Origin: CAYOKT01 sp964404605
GTDB lineage: Bacteria > Electryoneota > Electryoneia > Electryoneales > Electryoneaceae
Assembly (NCBI GenBank): GCA_964404605.1
Contig: CAYOKT010000010.1
Location: 1-51,168 of the forward strand
DNA: 51,168 nt
Direction of reading: 5' to 3'
Below, one piece after another: positions 26,723 through 34,157 of this stretch (position 1 is the stretch's first letter; every line of letters begins with the position of its first letter). The notes below the pieces were generated by a model. The model ran no database searches. It saw only the letters and a list, made by a program, of their open reading frames with translations, and was not told the DNA's origin. The position numbers and the translations under genes are program-made.

Positions 26723-26760
26723 CCCTCACGCGGAGCGTGCAGGGCGGCGGTATGTCCGCC
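26723..26760. repeat. Two adjacent GC hairpins upstream of mfd
   Basis: CCCTCACGC pairs with GCGTGCAGGG (one bulged C) around GGA. It is followed at once by GGCGG-TATGT-CCGCC. Together they may end the hutU-yjbQ transcript, but no T-run follows; a paired-hairpin (BIME-like) repeat is the other reading. Confidence 0.45.
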
Positions 26761-26767
26761 GTGGGAA

Positions 26768-26795
26768 TTGTGTAATACACATATGTGGATATAAA
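26768..26795 (+). promoter_or_regulatory. Candidate mfd promoter with internal palindromes
   Basis: TTGTGT (26768-26773), a 16-bp spacer and TATAAA (26790-26795); the ATG follows 5 nt later, so the mRNA may be leaderless. The spacer holds GTGTA-A-TACAC (26770-26780) overlapping the perfect palindrome CACATATGTG (26778-26787), which could be an operator. Confidence 0.4.
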
Positions 26796-26800
26796 GAGAT

Positions 26801-29800
26801 ATGGTGAGCCGCGCCAACCATTCTGCGCCCCCCGTCGCGGCCAAGGCGACCGAATCCACGCTGCTCGCCTGGCTGAAGGAGACCCTCTACGATGCCCCGC
26901 CCCTGCGAGAGTTGCGCGAGCGGCTGCGTACGGGTGGGGAAGGGACTGCGGTCGAGTTCACCCGCGCGCCCGGTTCCCTCGTCCCCGTCGTCGCCGCCGC
27001 CCTCGCCGAGGGGGACGGCCTGCCGGTTCTCCTCGTCTCCCCGGACGCCCGCGCAGCGGAAAAGGCGCGGGACGACCTGCGCACCCTGCTCGGCGCCGAG
27101 GCCGCCTGGCTGCTGCCGCAGCGGGACGCCATCCCCTACGATCCGCTGCACCAGAACCCCCGTTTCGATGAGCGCGCCGGGGCCTTCGAGCGCCTCGTCT
27201 CCCGGGAATTCTCGGTGCTCATCACCTTCCCCGCCGCCCTCGTCGAACGTCTCGAACCCCTCGCCGCGCAGGCGAAACGCCTCGTCCGTTTCCGCGTCGG
27301 GGACCCGATCGACCGCGAAGCGTTGGCCCTGGTCCTCGGCGAGGCGGGGATGCGCCGCGAGGTCCGCGCCGAGGAGCCCGGCCAGTTCGCCGTCCGCGGC
27401 GCGGTGGTGGACATCTACCCGCCCGCATCGGAGCTCCCGGTACGCCTCGAGCTGTGGGGCGACGAGATCAGCGAGTTGCGCGCGTACGACCCGGCCACCC
27501 AGCGCTCCCTCGAACACCTGGGGGAGGTCCGGTTCTACGCCGGCGAGGAGGGAGAGGAGGGGCGGGAAGCCGCCCTGTGGGAGCTGCTGCCGCCGGGTGC
27601 CGTGCTGCTGCTCGATGACCCCGACGCCCTCCGCGCCGGGCTGGAGCGCACCTGGGAGGAGATCGAGTACCAGTTCGAGAAGCGGCGCGAGCTGGAGCTG
27701 GACCGCCGCACCCCGCGCCCGGACGAGCGCTATGTCCGCCCCGATGCCGTGTTCGCGGCCCTGGCGGCCTTCCCCCGCGCCGTCCACCGCGGCCCCGCCG
27801 CGCCCACCGCCGGCTCGCTTGACTTCGGGGCGCGCGCCCACGAGAGCTATCTCGGCGACCTGAGGCACCTCGTAGCCGACCTCCGCCACCTGCGCAAGCA
27901 GCGTCTCGAAGCCGTGGTCCTGTGCGAGCGCGCGGGCCAGGTCGACCGCCTCTCGGACCTGCTGGAGGAGCAGGGCGCGGGCGGCGTGCTGCCGCGCATC
28001 GGAATCGGCCCGCTGCACGAGGGCTTCACCTGGCCCGCAGCGGGCATCGCCCTGCTCACCGACCACCAGATCTTCGGCCGCCACCGCCGCACGGGAGCGT
28101 TTCGCAGGCGTAAACGGCGCGTCGACCCCGCCGCCTTCGAGCAGTTGAAGCGGGGCGACATCGTCGTCCACACCGATTTCGGCATCGGCCGCTACCTGGG
28201 GCTGAAAAAGATCACCGTGCGCGACGCGGAGCAGGAGTGCCTGCAGATCGAGTACCGCGACGGGGTGAAGGTCTATGTCCGGCTCGACCAGTTCTCCAAG
28301 CTGCAGAAGTACCAGGGCACGGACGGCGCCCCGCCGAAGTTCTCCCGCATCGGGGGGCGCGACTGGGACCGGGCACAGAGGAGGGCGCGCGAGGCGGTCG
28401 AGGAGCTCGCCCGCGACATCCTCGAGCTCTACGCCCGCCGCCAGGTCGAGGGGGGGCACGCCTTCACGCCGGACACACCCTGGCAACGTGAGATGGAGGC
28501 CGCCTTCGAGTTCGAGGACACCCCGGACCAGGCCGCCGCAGCCCTGGCCGTAAAGCAGGACATGGAAAAACCGATCGCCATGGACCGCCTGTTGCTCGGG
28601 GATGTCGGCTTCGGCAAGACCGAGGTCGCCGTCCGCGCGGCCTTCAAGGCGGTGCAGGATTCACGGCAGGTGGCGGTGCTGGTTCCGACCACGATCCTCG
28701 CCCAGCAGCATTATGCCACCTTTTCCGAGCGCCTGCTGCGCTACCCCGTGCGCATCGAGGTGCTCAGCCGCTTCCGCACCCGCGCCGAGCAGAAGGCGGT
28801 GCTGGATGGGCTGGCCGCGGGCGAGGTGGACATCGTCATCGGCACCCACCGCCTGCTCTCCAAGGATGTGAAGTTCCGGCGGCTCGGGCTGATCATCGTC
28901 GACGAGGAGCACCGTTTCGGTGTGAAGCACAAGGACACCCTGAAGCGGCTGCGCCCCACGGTGGACGTGCTCACCCTCTCGGCGACGCCCATCCCGCGCA
29001 CCCTGCACATGGCGATGTCCGGCGTGCGCGACTTGTCGATGATCTCCACTCCGCCCCATGACCGGCAACCCATCGAAACCGAGATCACCCCCTTCGACCC
29101 GCGGATCATCCGCGAGGCGATCCTCCGCGAGGTGGCCCGCGGCGGGCAGGTGTACTTCATCCACAACCGTGTCCAAAGTATCCATGCGATCCGGAAAATG
29201 CTCGAGCGGTTGCTGCCGGGGATCAGTTTCGCCGTGGCGCACGGCCAGATGAAGGAAAGAGAGCTGGACCAGGTGATGCAGGATTTCCTGCACCAGCGGT
29301 ACCAGGTGCTGATCTGCACGATGATCATCGAATCGGGGCTCGACATCCCGAACGTGAACACCCTTATCGTCAACCGCGCCGACCGTCTCGGGCTGGCCCA
29401 GCTCTACCAGGTGCGCGGGCGCATCGGGCGCAGCCACCGCCAGGCGTACGCCTACCTGCTCACCCCGCCGAGGATGTTGCTGCAAAACGATGCCCGCCGC
29501 CGCCTGGAGACCATCGCCGAGCACACCCGCCTCGGCAGCGGCTTCCAGATCGCCATGCGCGACCTGGAGATCCGCGGCGCGGGCAACCTCCTCGGCAGCG
29601 AACAGAGCGGCTTCATCAACCAGGTCGGACTCGAACTGTACACCCAGATGCTCGCCGAGGCGGTGCAGGCGCTCAAGGAGGAGGGTGTCGCGAAACTGCC
29701 GGAGGCGCCTGTCCCCCGCCGGGACAGCCGCGAGGTGAAGGTGGACGCCCCGGTGGACGCGATGCTGCCGCCGGTGTATGTTTCCGACCCGGCGGAGCGG

Positions 29801-30196
29801 GTGGAGATCTACCGCCGCCTCAGCCGCACCCAGGACCCGGAGGAGGTGCGTGACCTGCGCAGCGAACTGCGGGACCGCTTCGGCCCGCTGCCGCCGGAAG
29901 GCGAGCACCTGCTCGAGATCGTCGAGGTCCAGGCGGAGGGTGCCCGGGCCGGGGTGACGCGCGTGGAGCTGCACGAGAACGTCGCCTTCTTCGAGTTCGC
30001 CTCCGACTGGGGGCGGGAGGATTTCCAGGGCCGGCTCTCCACGCTGCTCGCAGCGCTGCAGGACCACCCCATCGAGTTCAAGGGGACGGGCAGCGCGCTC
30101 GGGCTGCGTCTCGCGCTGGAGGATTGCGACGGTTGGCCGGATCGCTGGGCGAGGGTGAAGGAGGCGCTTCGCGCCGTGCCGGTGGAGGTCGCATGA
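26801..30196 (+). CDS. mfd: Transcription-repair coupling factor Mfd
   Basis: 1131 residues, full length. Mfd removes RNA polymerase stalled at DNA lesions and recruits UvrA. The N-terminal UvrB-like module keeps AAWLLPQRDAIPYDPLH and the second-site RGAVVDIYPPASELPVR. The RNA polymerase interaction (CarD-like) domain begins near residue 450 (GDIVVHTDFGIGRYLGL). The helicase core has GDVGFGKTE (600-608), DEEH (701-704), LSATPIPRTLHMA, and the translocation segment with RIGRSHRQAYAYLL. The C-terminal TRCF domain starts around PPVYVSDPAERVEIYRRL. No strong ribosome site precedes the ATG, in line with a leaderless start. The following lipoprotein gene overlaps its stop. Confidence 0.97.
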   Translation: MVSRANHSAPPVAAKATESTLLAWLKETLYDAPPLRELRERLRTGGEGTAVEFTRAPGSLVPVVAAALAEGDGLPVLLVSPDARAAEKARDDLRTLLGAEAAWLLPQRDAIPYDPLHQNPRFDERAGAFERLVSREFSVLITFPAALVERLEPLAAQAKRLVRFRVGDPIDREALALVLGEAGMRREVRAEEPGQFAVRGAVVDIYPPASELPVRLELWGDEISELRAYDPATQRSLEHLGEVRFYAGEEGEEGREAALWELLPPGAVLLLDDPDALRAGLERTWEEIEYQFEKRRELELDRRTPRPDERYVRPDAVFAALAAFPRAVHRGPAAPTAGSLDFGARAHESYLGDLRHLVADLRHLRKQRLEAVVLCERAGQVDRLSDLLEEQGAGGVLPRIGIGPLHEGFTWPAAGIALLTDHQIFGRHRRTGAFRRRKRRVDPAAFEQLKRGDIVVHTDFGIGRYLGLKKITVRDAEQECLQIEYRDGVKVYVRLDQFSKLQKYQGTDGAPPKFSRIGGRDWDRAQRRAREAVEELARDILELYARRQVEGGHAFTPDTPWQREMEAAFEFEDTPDQAAAALAVKQDMEKPIAMDRLLLGDVGFGKTEVAVRAAFKAVQDSRQVAVLVPTTILAQQHYATFSERLLRYPVRIEVLSRFRTRAEQKAVLDGLAAGEVDIVIGTHRLLSKDVKFRRLGLIIVDEEHRFGVKHKDTLKRLRPTVDVLTLSATPIPRTLHMAMSGVRDLSMISTPPHDRQPIETEITPFDPRIIREAILREVARGGQVYFIHNRVQSIHAIRKMLERLLPGISFAVAHGQMKERELDQVMQDFLHQRYQVLICTMIIESGLDIPNVNTLIVNRADRLGLAQLYQVRGRIGRSHRQAYAYLLTPPRMLLQNDARRRLETIAEHTRLGSGFQIAMRDLEIRGAGNLLGSEQSGFINQVGLELYTQMLAEAVQALKEEGVAKLPEAPVPRRDSREVKVDAPVDAMLPPVYVSDPAERVEIYRRLSRTQDPEEVRDLRSELRDRFGPLPPEGEHLLEIVEVQAEGARAGVTRVELHENVAFFEFASDWGREDFQGRLSTLLAALQDHPIEFKGTGSALGLRLALEDCDGWPDRWARVKEALRAVPVEVA

Positions 30197-31065
30197 AACG
30201 GTCGAACCGGGCCTCGTCGATGCCGGGTTGCCCGGCGCGCACAGTACGCTACCGCCCCCGCCGGGCGGGCGGCGCGGCCGCCCTTCTCCTCGCCGCCATG
30301 TTCCTCTGCCTGCCGGCCTGGACCGGTTGCGACAGGAGCGGCACGGACAGCAACCCGGTGAACCTGCGCTCCCGCGCAGCGGTGTACAACGGCGCCGGTG
30401 CGTGGGAGGTCAGCGCGATAGCGGTCGCGGCGGCGCTGGAGGATGCCGGCCGCGAGGTCGACCTGGTCGGCGAGCAGGCGGTGCAGCAGTCCCTCGACGA
30501 TTACCGGGTGTTCATCGTCCCGGACGGCGACCCGGAGGAGATGGCGGACGCCTTCGGCGAGACGGGCCGCTCGCGCATCGCCGAGCTGGTGCGCTCCGGG
30601 GGCGGCTACCTCGGGATCGGGGGAGGGGCGTACCTCGCCGGGGACTCGATGACCGTCCGGCGCACGCTGTACGGCGGAAAATTGCTCTCGCTGTACGAGG
30701 GGAGCGCCGCGGGGCCGCTGGACGAACTCGCCCCCGATGCGATGACCCTCATCTCGCCGGACGACCCGCGCTTCAACACCCTCGGCCTGTCCACCCTCCA
30801 GGTCCTCTACCGCGACGGTCCGCGCTGGACGATTCATGCGCCCTCGACCGCGCAGGAGATCGCCCGCTTCATCGCGGTGGACGCCCCGGCCGGGGTGGTG
30901 CTGGAAGCCGGCTTCGGCCGCGTGGCGCTGCTCGCCGTGCAGCCGGAGATCGAGGAGAACAGCGACCGCGACGGCGGCGACTGGGGCGATGCGCTCGAGG
31001 ATGGAGAGTCGGACTGGTTCTGGCTGCAGGCGATCGTCGACTGGCTCTACCGGGAACGCGGCTGA
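30193..31065 (+). CDS. Lipoprotein with BPL_N/GATase1-like domain lacking the Cys
   Basis: 290 residues. The lipobox is AWTGC. The mature part resembles the biotin-protein-ligase N-terminal domain (BPL_N, a class-I glutamine-amidotransferase fold): AVYNGAGAWEVSAIAVAAAL, VFIVPDGDPEEM, and the elbow SGGGYLGIGGGAYLAG. In known BPL_N domains the elbow usually reads GICAGAY; here the position of the Cys is Gly142, so nucleophilic catalysis is not expected. The downstream half (TLISPDDPRF, VVLEAGFGRVALLAVQPEIEE) also fits the family. A ligand-binding or scaffolding role at the envelope is inferred. It is coupled to mfd by ATGA, although the functions look unrelated. Confidence 0.75.
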   Translation: MKRSNRASSMPGCPARTVRYRPRRAGGAAALLLAAMFLCLPAWTGCDRSGTDSNPVNLRSRAAVYNGAGAWEVSAIAVAAALEDAGREVDLVGEQAVQQSLDDYRVFIVPDGDPEEMADAFGETGRSRIAELVRSGGGYLGIGGGAYLAGDSMTVRRTLYGGKLLSLYEGSAAGPLDELAPDAMTLISPDDPRFNTLGLSTLQVLYRDGPRWTIHAPSTAQEIARFIAVDAPAGVVLEAGFGRVALLAVQPEIEENSDRDGGDWGDALEDGESDWFWLQAIVDWLYRERG

Positions 31066-31169
31066 ATCCGCGAGATCGCCGGGCGCGGCGAGCATCGTGG
31101 CGGCGGCAGGGGCGGTGAAGATCCTTCCGGACGCCTTGCGCCCGCCTGATCGAAAGGAGAAGGAAGAGG

Positions 31170-31985
31170 ATGCAGACCACCCCCTGGGATGAGATCGCGG
31201 AGGAGTACCACCGCAGATGGATCGCGCTGAACCGCCCGCTTTTCGAACGCACTATCGCCCTGCTCCCGGAGCTCGATGTCGAGGGTCCGGTCCATGTCCC
31301 GGGAGTCGGTCCCGGGTCCGAACTGCCGCTCCTCGCCGGCCGTTACCCGGACCGCATCATCGAAGCCTCCGACCCCGCGGAGGAGATGCTCGCCCTCGTC
31401 CGCCGGGCGATCGCGGGCTCACCCCTCGAGGGGCGGGTCCGCCTGCTCCGCCGCGACCTCTTCGACCCGGCCTCCGCGAGCGCGGCGCTGTCCTGCTCCT
31501 TATTCCTGGTCCATTTTCTCCGCGACCCCGTCGCCGGGGGTCTCGCCCAGTGGTCAACGGTCCGGCCCGGCGGCTGGCTCGCGGCGCTCTACTTCCCGCC
31601 GCTGCCCGTGGGAGAGGGCCCGCTCGCCGCGCTGTGGGAGGCGGCGAGGCGGCTCCGCCCGCGCGAGGCGGCGCGGTGGGAGCCCGCGCTCCGAAAGGCG
31701 CTGGAGAACGCCGGCGCGGGGGAGGTCCGCTTCGTCGATCTCCCCGCAACCTGGCGCTTTACCACTCCCGGCGACTTCCGGCGGGCGATGGAGCTGCTCC
31801 CGCACTTCGCCGCCGTCCGCCGGAACCTCGGCGAGGAGACCGTCGAACAGTTGTGGGGTCTCTGGGAGGAGCGGCCGGGGCTGAATCCGCGTGACAGCGC
31901 CTGGGAGGGACCGGTCACCGCGCGGCTGCTCCTCGCGCACAAACGCCCCGGAGGGGCGCCCGACAACAGGGGAGGAACCCGTTGA
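31170..31985 (+). CDS. Class I SAM-dependent methyltransferase
   Basis: 271 residues, a soluble protein. The SAM-binding motif I is VHVPGVGPGSELPLLA, followed by the acidic IIEASDPAEEM (motif II) and VRLLRRDLFD. The later VRPGGWLAALYFPP is the usual motif before strand 5, but the residues before it (SLFLVHFLRDP) vary from typical small-molecule methyltransferases. The substrate is unknown. AAAGGAGAAGGA precedes the ATG. Its stop overlaps the TTG start of the M28 peptidase (TTGA). Starting 104 bp after the lipoprotein, it may still share the mfd transcript. Confidence 0.8.
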   Translation: MQTTPWDEIAEEYHRRWIALNRPLFERTIALLPELDVEGPVHVPGVGPGSELPLLAGRYPDRIIEASDPAEEMLALVRRAIAGSPLEGRVRLLRRDLFDPASASAALSCSLFLVHFLRDPVAGGLAQWSTVRPGGWLAALYFPPLPVGEGPLAALWEAARRLRPREAARWEPALRKALENAGAGEVRFVDLPATWRFTTPGDFRRAMELLPHFAAVRRNLGEETVEQLWGLWEERPGLNPRDSAWEGPVTARLLLAHKRPGGAPDNRGGTR

Positions 31986-33805
31986 ATCGTCCTGACAACC
32001 GAACCGCGCGGCTGCGTTGTGCCGCCCTCGTCCTCGCGGCCGTCCTCGCCGCCGGTCAGCTTTCCGCCGTCCTCGCCGCACCGCCCCTTCCCTGGGACGA
32101 AGAGGCGAGGCTCCTGATGCACGACGCCTGGCTCGCCAGCGACGCGCGGGAGGGGCGTGGAATCGGCACCCCGGGCCTGGACTCCTCCGCGGCCTACATC
32201 GAGCGCCGCTTCCGCGAGGCGGGACTGGAGCCCCTGTTCGGCGACTCGTACCGCCAGCCGCTGCCCCTCGCCTGGGGAATCGACCCCCTGCCGGGCACCT
32301 TCATCGCGCACGGCACGGACACCCTGCGCCTCGGGGAGGGGGTGCAGCCCCTCGGGTTGAGCGGCGAGGGCCGGGCCGTCGCCCCGGTGATCTTCGCCGG
32401 GTACGGTATCCGCGCGCCGGAGTACGACTACGATGATTACGGCGGCATGGACGTGGAGGGGAAGATCGTCCTCGTCATCACCGGCGAGCCCGCCGACCGC
32501 AACCCGGAGAGCCGCTTCGAGGGCACCCTCTCGACACAGTACTCCGAGCTGCGCAACAAGGCGCTCCTCGCCAAGTCCCTCGGCGCGGCCGGGCTTCTCG
32601 TCGCGCCGAACATCGACGAGGCGGACACCCTGCCCACCCTGCGCCCGGACGAGCCCTACCACGATGCCGGGCTGCCCGCCCTGCGTGTCACCCGCGCCGC
32701 GCTCGCGCGCCTGCTGCCCGGTTTCAACCTCGAGCACGCCCAGCGCTCCATCGACCTGAACGAGTCTCCGCGCAGCATGCCGGTCACCCGCGACAGCCTT
32801 TCGCTCGCCGCGGACCTGCGGCGCAACGAGGTCACCGTGTACAACATCGGGGGTGTCCTTCCGGGTGACGAGCGCCTGCTGGTCGCCGGCGCCCACTACG
32901 ACCATCTCGGCTACGGGCAGGAGGGAACCCGCGAGCCGGGGGTCCATGCCCCGCACAACGGCGCGGACGACAACGCCAGCGGGGTGGCGGTGCTGCTCGA
33001 ACTCGCCCGCCGGCTCGCCGCCGACCCCCCGGGACCGACGATCTGGTTCATCTCCTTCACCGGCGAGGAGGTGGGACTGGCGGGGTCGGCCTGGTTCGTC
33101 CGGCACCCCCCGGCGCCTCTCGAGAAGGTGAAGTTCATGCTCAACCTGGACATGGTCGGCAGGATGCGGGACAGCCGTCTCGCCGGACTCGGCGCGGAGA
33201 GCGCCAAGGGGTTGGTGGAAGCCGGCCGTCGGGCGGGCGAGGGAACGGGGCTCGAACTCTCCCTCAGCGGCAGCGGCTTCGGACCCTCGGACCAGACCTC
33301 GTTCTACGCGCAGGGCATCCCCGTGCTGCAACTGTTCACCGGCGCGCACGCGGAGTACCACACCCCGGGGGATGATGTTTCCCTGTTGAACGGCGCGGGC
33401 ATGGTGCGCGTGCTGGACTACGCCGACCGCCTCCTGCGCGAGGTCGCCCGGCCGGAGGTGAAGCTGGTCTACCGTAAATCGGAGCCCCCGAGGGTCGCGG
33501 CGGCGAAACCCCGCGGCGGCCGGCCCTACCTCGGCTCCGTGCCCGACTTCACCCAGCCGGACAGCCTGCGCGGCGTCCGCCTGCAGGGGGTGCAGCCGGG
33601 CAGCCCGGCGGAGAAGGCCGGCCTGGCGGCCGGGGACATCCTGGTCAACCTCGACGGTGTCATCCTCGACAACCTCTACGACTTCGCCTTCGCCCTGCGC
33701 AACCACAAGCCGGGCGACGAGATCGAGATCGTTTTCCTCCGCGGAGGAGAGCGCCGGGCGACCCGGGCGACCCTCGCCCCGCCCGGCCGGGGGCACGGCC
33801 GCTGA
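31982..33805 (+). CDS. Secreted M28 family zinc aminopeptidase with PDZ domain
   Basis: 607 residues. A signal peptide (LVLAAVLAAGQLSAVLA) leads to a PA-type insert (about 120-260) and the M28 catalytic domain. All metal ligands are present: His305 (AHYDH), Asp330 (GADDNASG), Glu362-Glu363 (TGEEVG), Asp390 (NLDMVGR) and His460 (EYHTPGDD). A C-terminal PDZ domain (about 515-600; GVRLQGVQPGSPAEKAGL) probably steers substrate binding. It should remove N-terminal residues from peptides in the periplasm or outside the cell. The TTG start is supported by GGGGAGGAA 5 nt upstream and by overlap with the previous stop. Confidence 0.93.
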   Translation: MNRPDNRTARLRCAALVLAAVLAAGQLSAVLAAPPLPWDEEARLLMHDAWLASDAREGRGIGTPGLDSSAAYIERRFREAGLEPLFGDSYRQPLPLAWGIDPLPGTFIAHGTDTLRLGEGVQPLGLSGEGRAVAPVIFAGYGIRAPEYDYDDYGGMDVEGKIVLVITGEPADRNPESRFEGTLSTQYSELRNKALLAKSLGAAGLLVAPNIDEADTLPTLRPDEPYHDAGLPALRVTRAALARLLPGFNLEHAQRSIDLNESPRSMPVTRDSLSLAADLRRNEVTVYNIGGVLPGDERLLVAGAHYDHLGYGQEGTREPGVHAPHNGADDNASGVAVLLELARRLAADPPGPTIWFISFTGEEVGLAGSAWFVRHPPAPLEKVKFMLNLDMVGRMRDSRLAGLGAESAKGLVEAGRRAGEGTGLELSLSGSGFGPSDQTSFYAQGIPVLQLFTGAHAEYHTPGDDVSLLNGAGMVRVLDYADRLLREVARPEVKLVYRKSEPPRVAAAKPRGGRPYLGSVPDFTQPDSLRGVRLQGVQPGSPAEKAGLAAGDILVNLDGVILDNLYDFAFALRNHKPGDEIEIVFLRGGERRATRATLAPPGRGHGR

Positions 33806-33822
33806 ACACTGCCATGACGGAA

Positions 33823-33924
33823 GGGTGGCCCTGTCAGCTTTGATGACAGGGTTTGATAGAGTTATAAGAAAAGATGAGCGATAAAACCTTTTAGAAACCC
33901 TGTTGTATAACAACAGGGCCACCC
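33823..33924. repeat. Paired REP-like hairpins facing each other (BIME-like, 102 bp)
   Basis: GGGTGGCCCTGT (33823-33834) and its reverse complement (33913-33924) are the ends. Each end folds alone: GGGTGG-CCCTGTCA-loop-TGACAGGG-TTT on the plus strand, and GGGTGG-CCCTGTTG-loop-CAACAGGG-TTTC on the minus strand. The interior is AT-rich. The first hairpin could also serve as the end of the M28 gene transcript. Confidence 0.65.
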
Positions 33925-33946
33925 GGCGGTCCCTGAACACGACATG

Positions 33947-33981
33947 AAACCCGGTCCCGAATGGTCGGGACCGGGCCACCC
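33947..33981 (-). repeat. Third REP-like hairpin of the same family
   Basis: On the minus strand: GGGTGG, then CCCGGTCCCGA, a 4-nt loop, its complement TCGGGACCGGG, then TTTC. The head and tail match the two elements of the adjacent pair, while the stem interior has changed with compensating bases. Confidence 0.65.
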
Positions 33982-33988
33982 AACTGCA

Positions 33989-34016
33989 CTTGGGGCACGG
34001 CGCGCCGTGCCCCTAC
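33989..34016 (-). repeat. GTAG-headed REP palindrome, copy 1
   Basis: GGGGCACGGCG followed by its exact reverse complement (33992-34013), with the GTAG head on the minus strand (34016-34013). Identical in core to the copies at 41734 and 42162 beside and inside the RAYT gene. Confidence 0.8.
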
Positions 34017-34017
34017 C

Positions 34018-34045
34018 TCCCGGGGTGCAGCCGCTCCCGGGCCAC
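34018..34045 (-). repeat. GTGG-headed CCCGGGA element
   Basis: On the minus strand: GTGG-CCCGGGA, 10 nt, then CCCGGGA. The head and first arm match the element at 5673. A further partial copy (GCAG-CCCGGGAGCGAC) lies at about 34070-34085. Confidence 0.45.
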
Positions 34046-34095
34046 TCAATGACAGGCCCGCCGCAACAAGTCGCTCCCGGGCTGCCCAACGGACC

Positions 34096-34132
34096 CAAAA
34101 AGCCCCGCCTCTCAAGATGAGGGGCGGGGCTT
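34096..34132 (-). terminator. Intrinsic terminator of the eight-repeat lipoprotein gene
   Basis: Reading the minus strand, a stem of AAGCCCCGCC with GGCGGGGCTT, extended inward by CTC/GAG pairs around AAGAT or ATCTT, is followed by a run of T (the stem's final TT continues into TTT). It lies 26 bp after the stop codon. Confidence 0.8.
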
Positions 34133-34157
34133 GCTCTTCCCGGTCTGACCGGTCTCG

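Larger units (their letters stand above)
33806..34157. other. Intergenic repeat cluster
   Basis: 352 bp between convergent genes without a coding frame. It holds at least five hairpin elements, listed separately, and the minus-strand terminator of the eight-repeat lipoprotein. Confidence 0.8.

Noticed and set aside
33823..34045. CRISPR array
   Set aside because: The hairpins differ in stem sequence and orientation and have no regular spacing or unique spacers of equal length; no cas genes are present.
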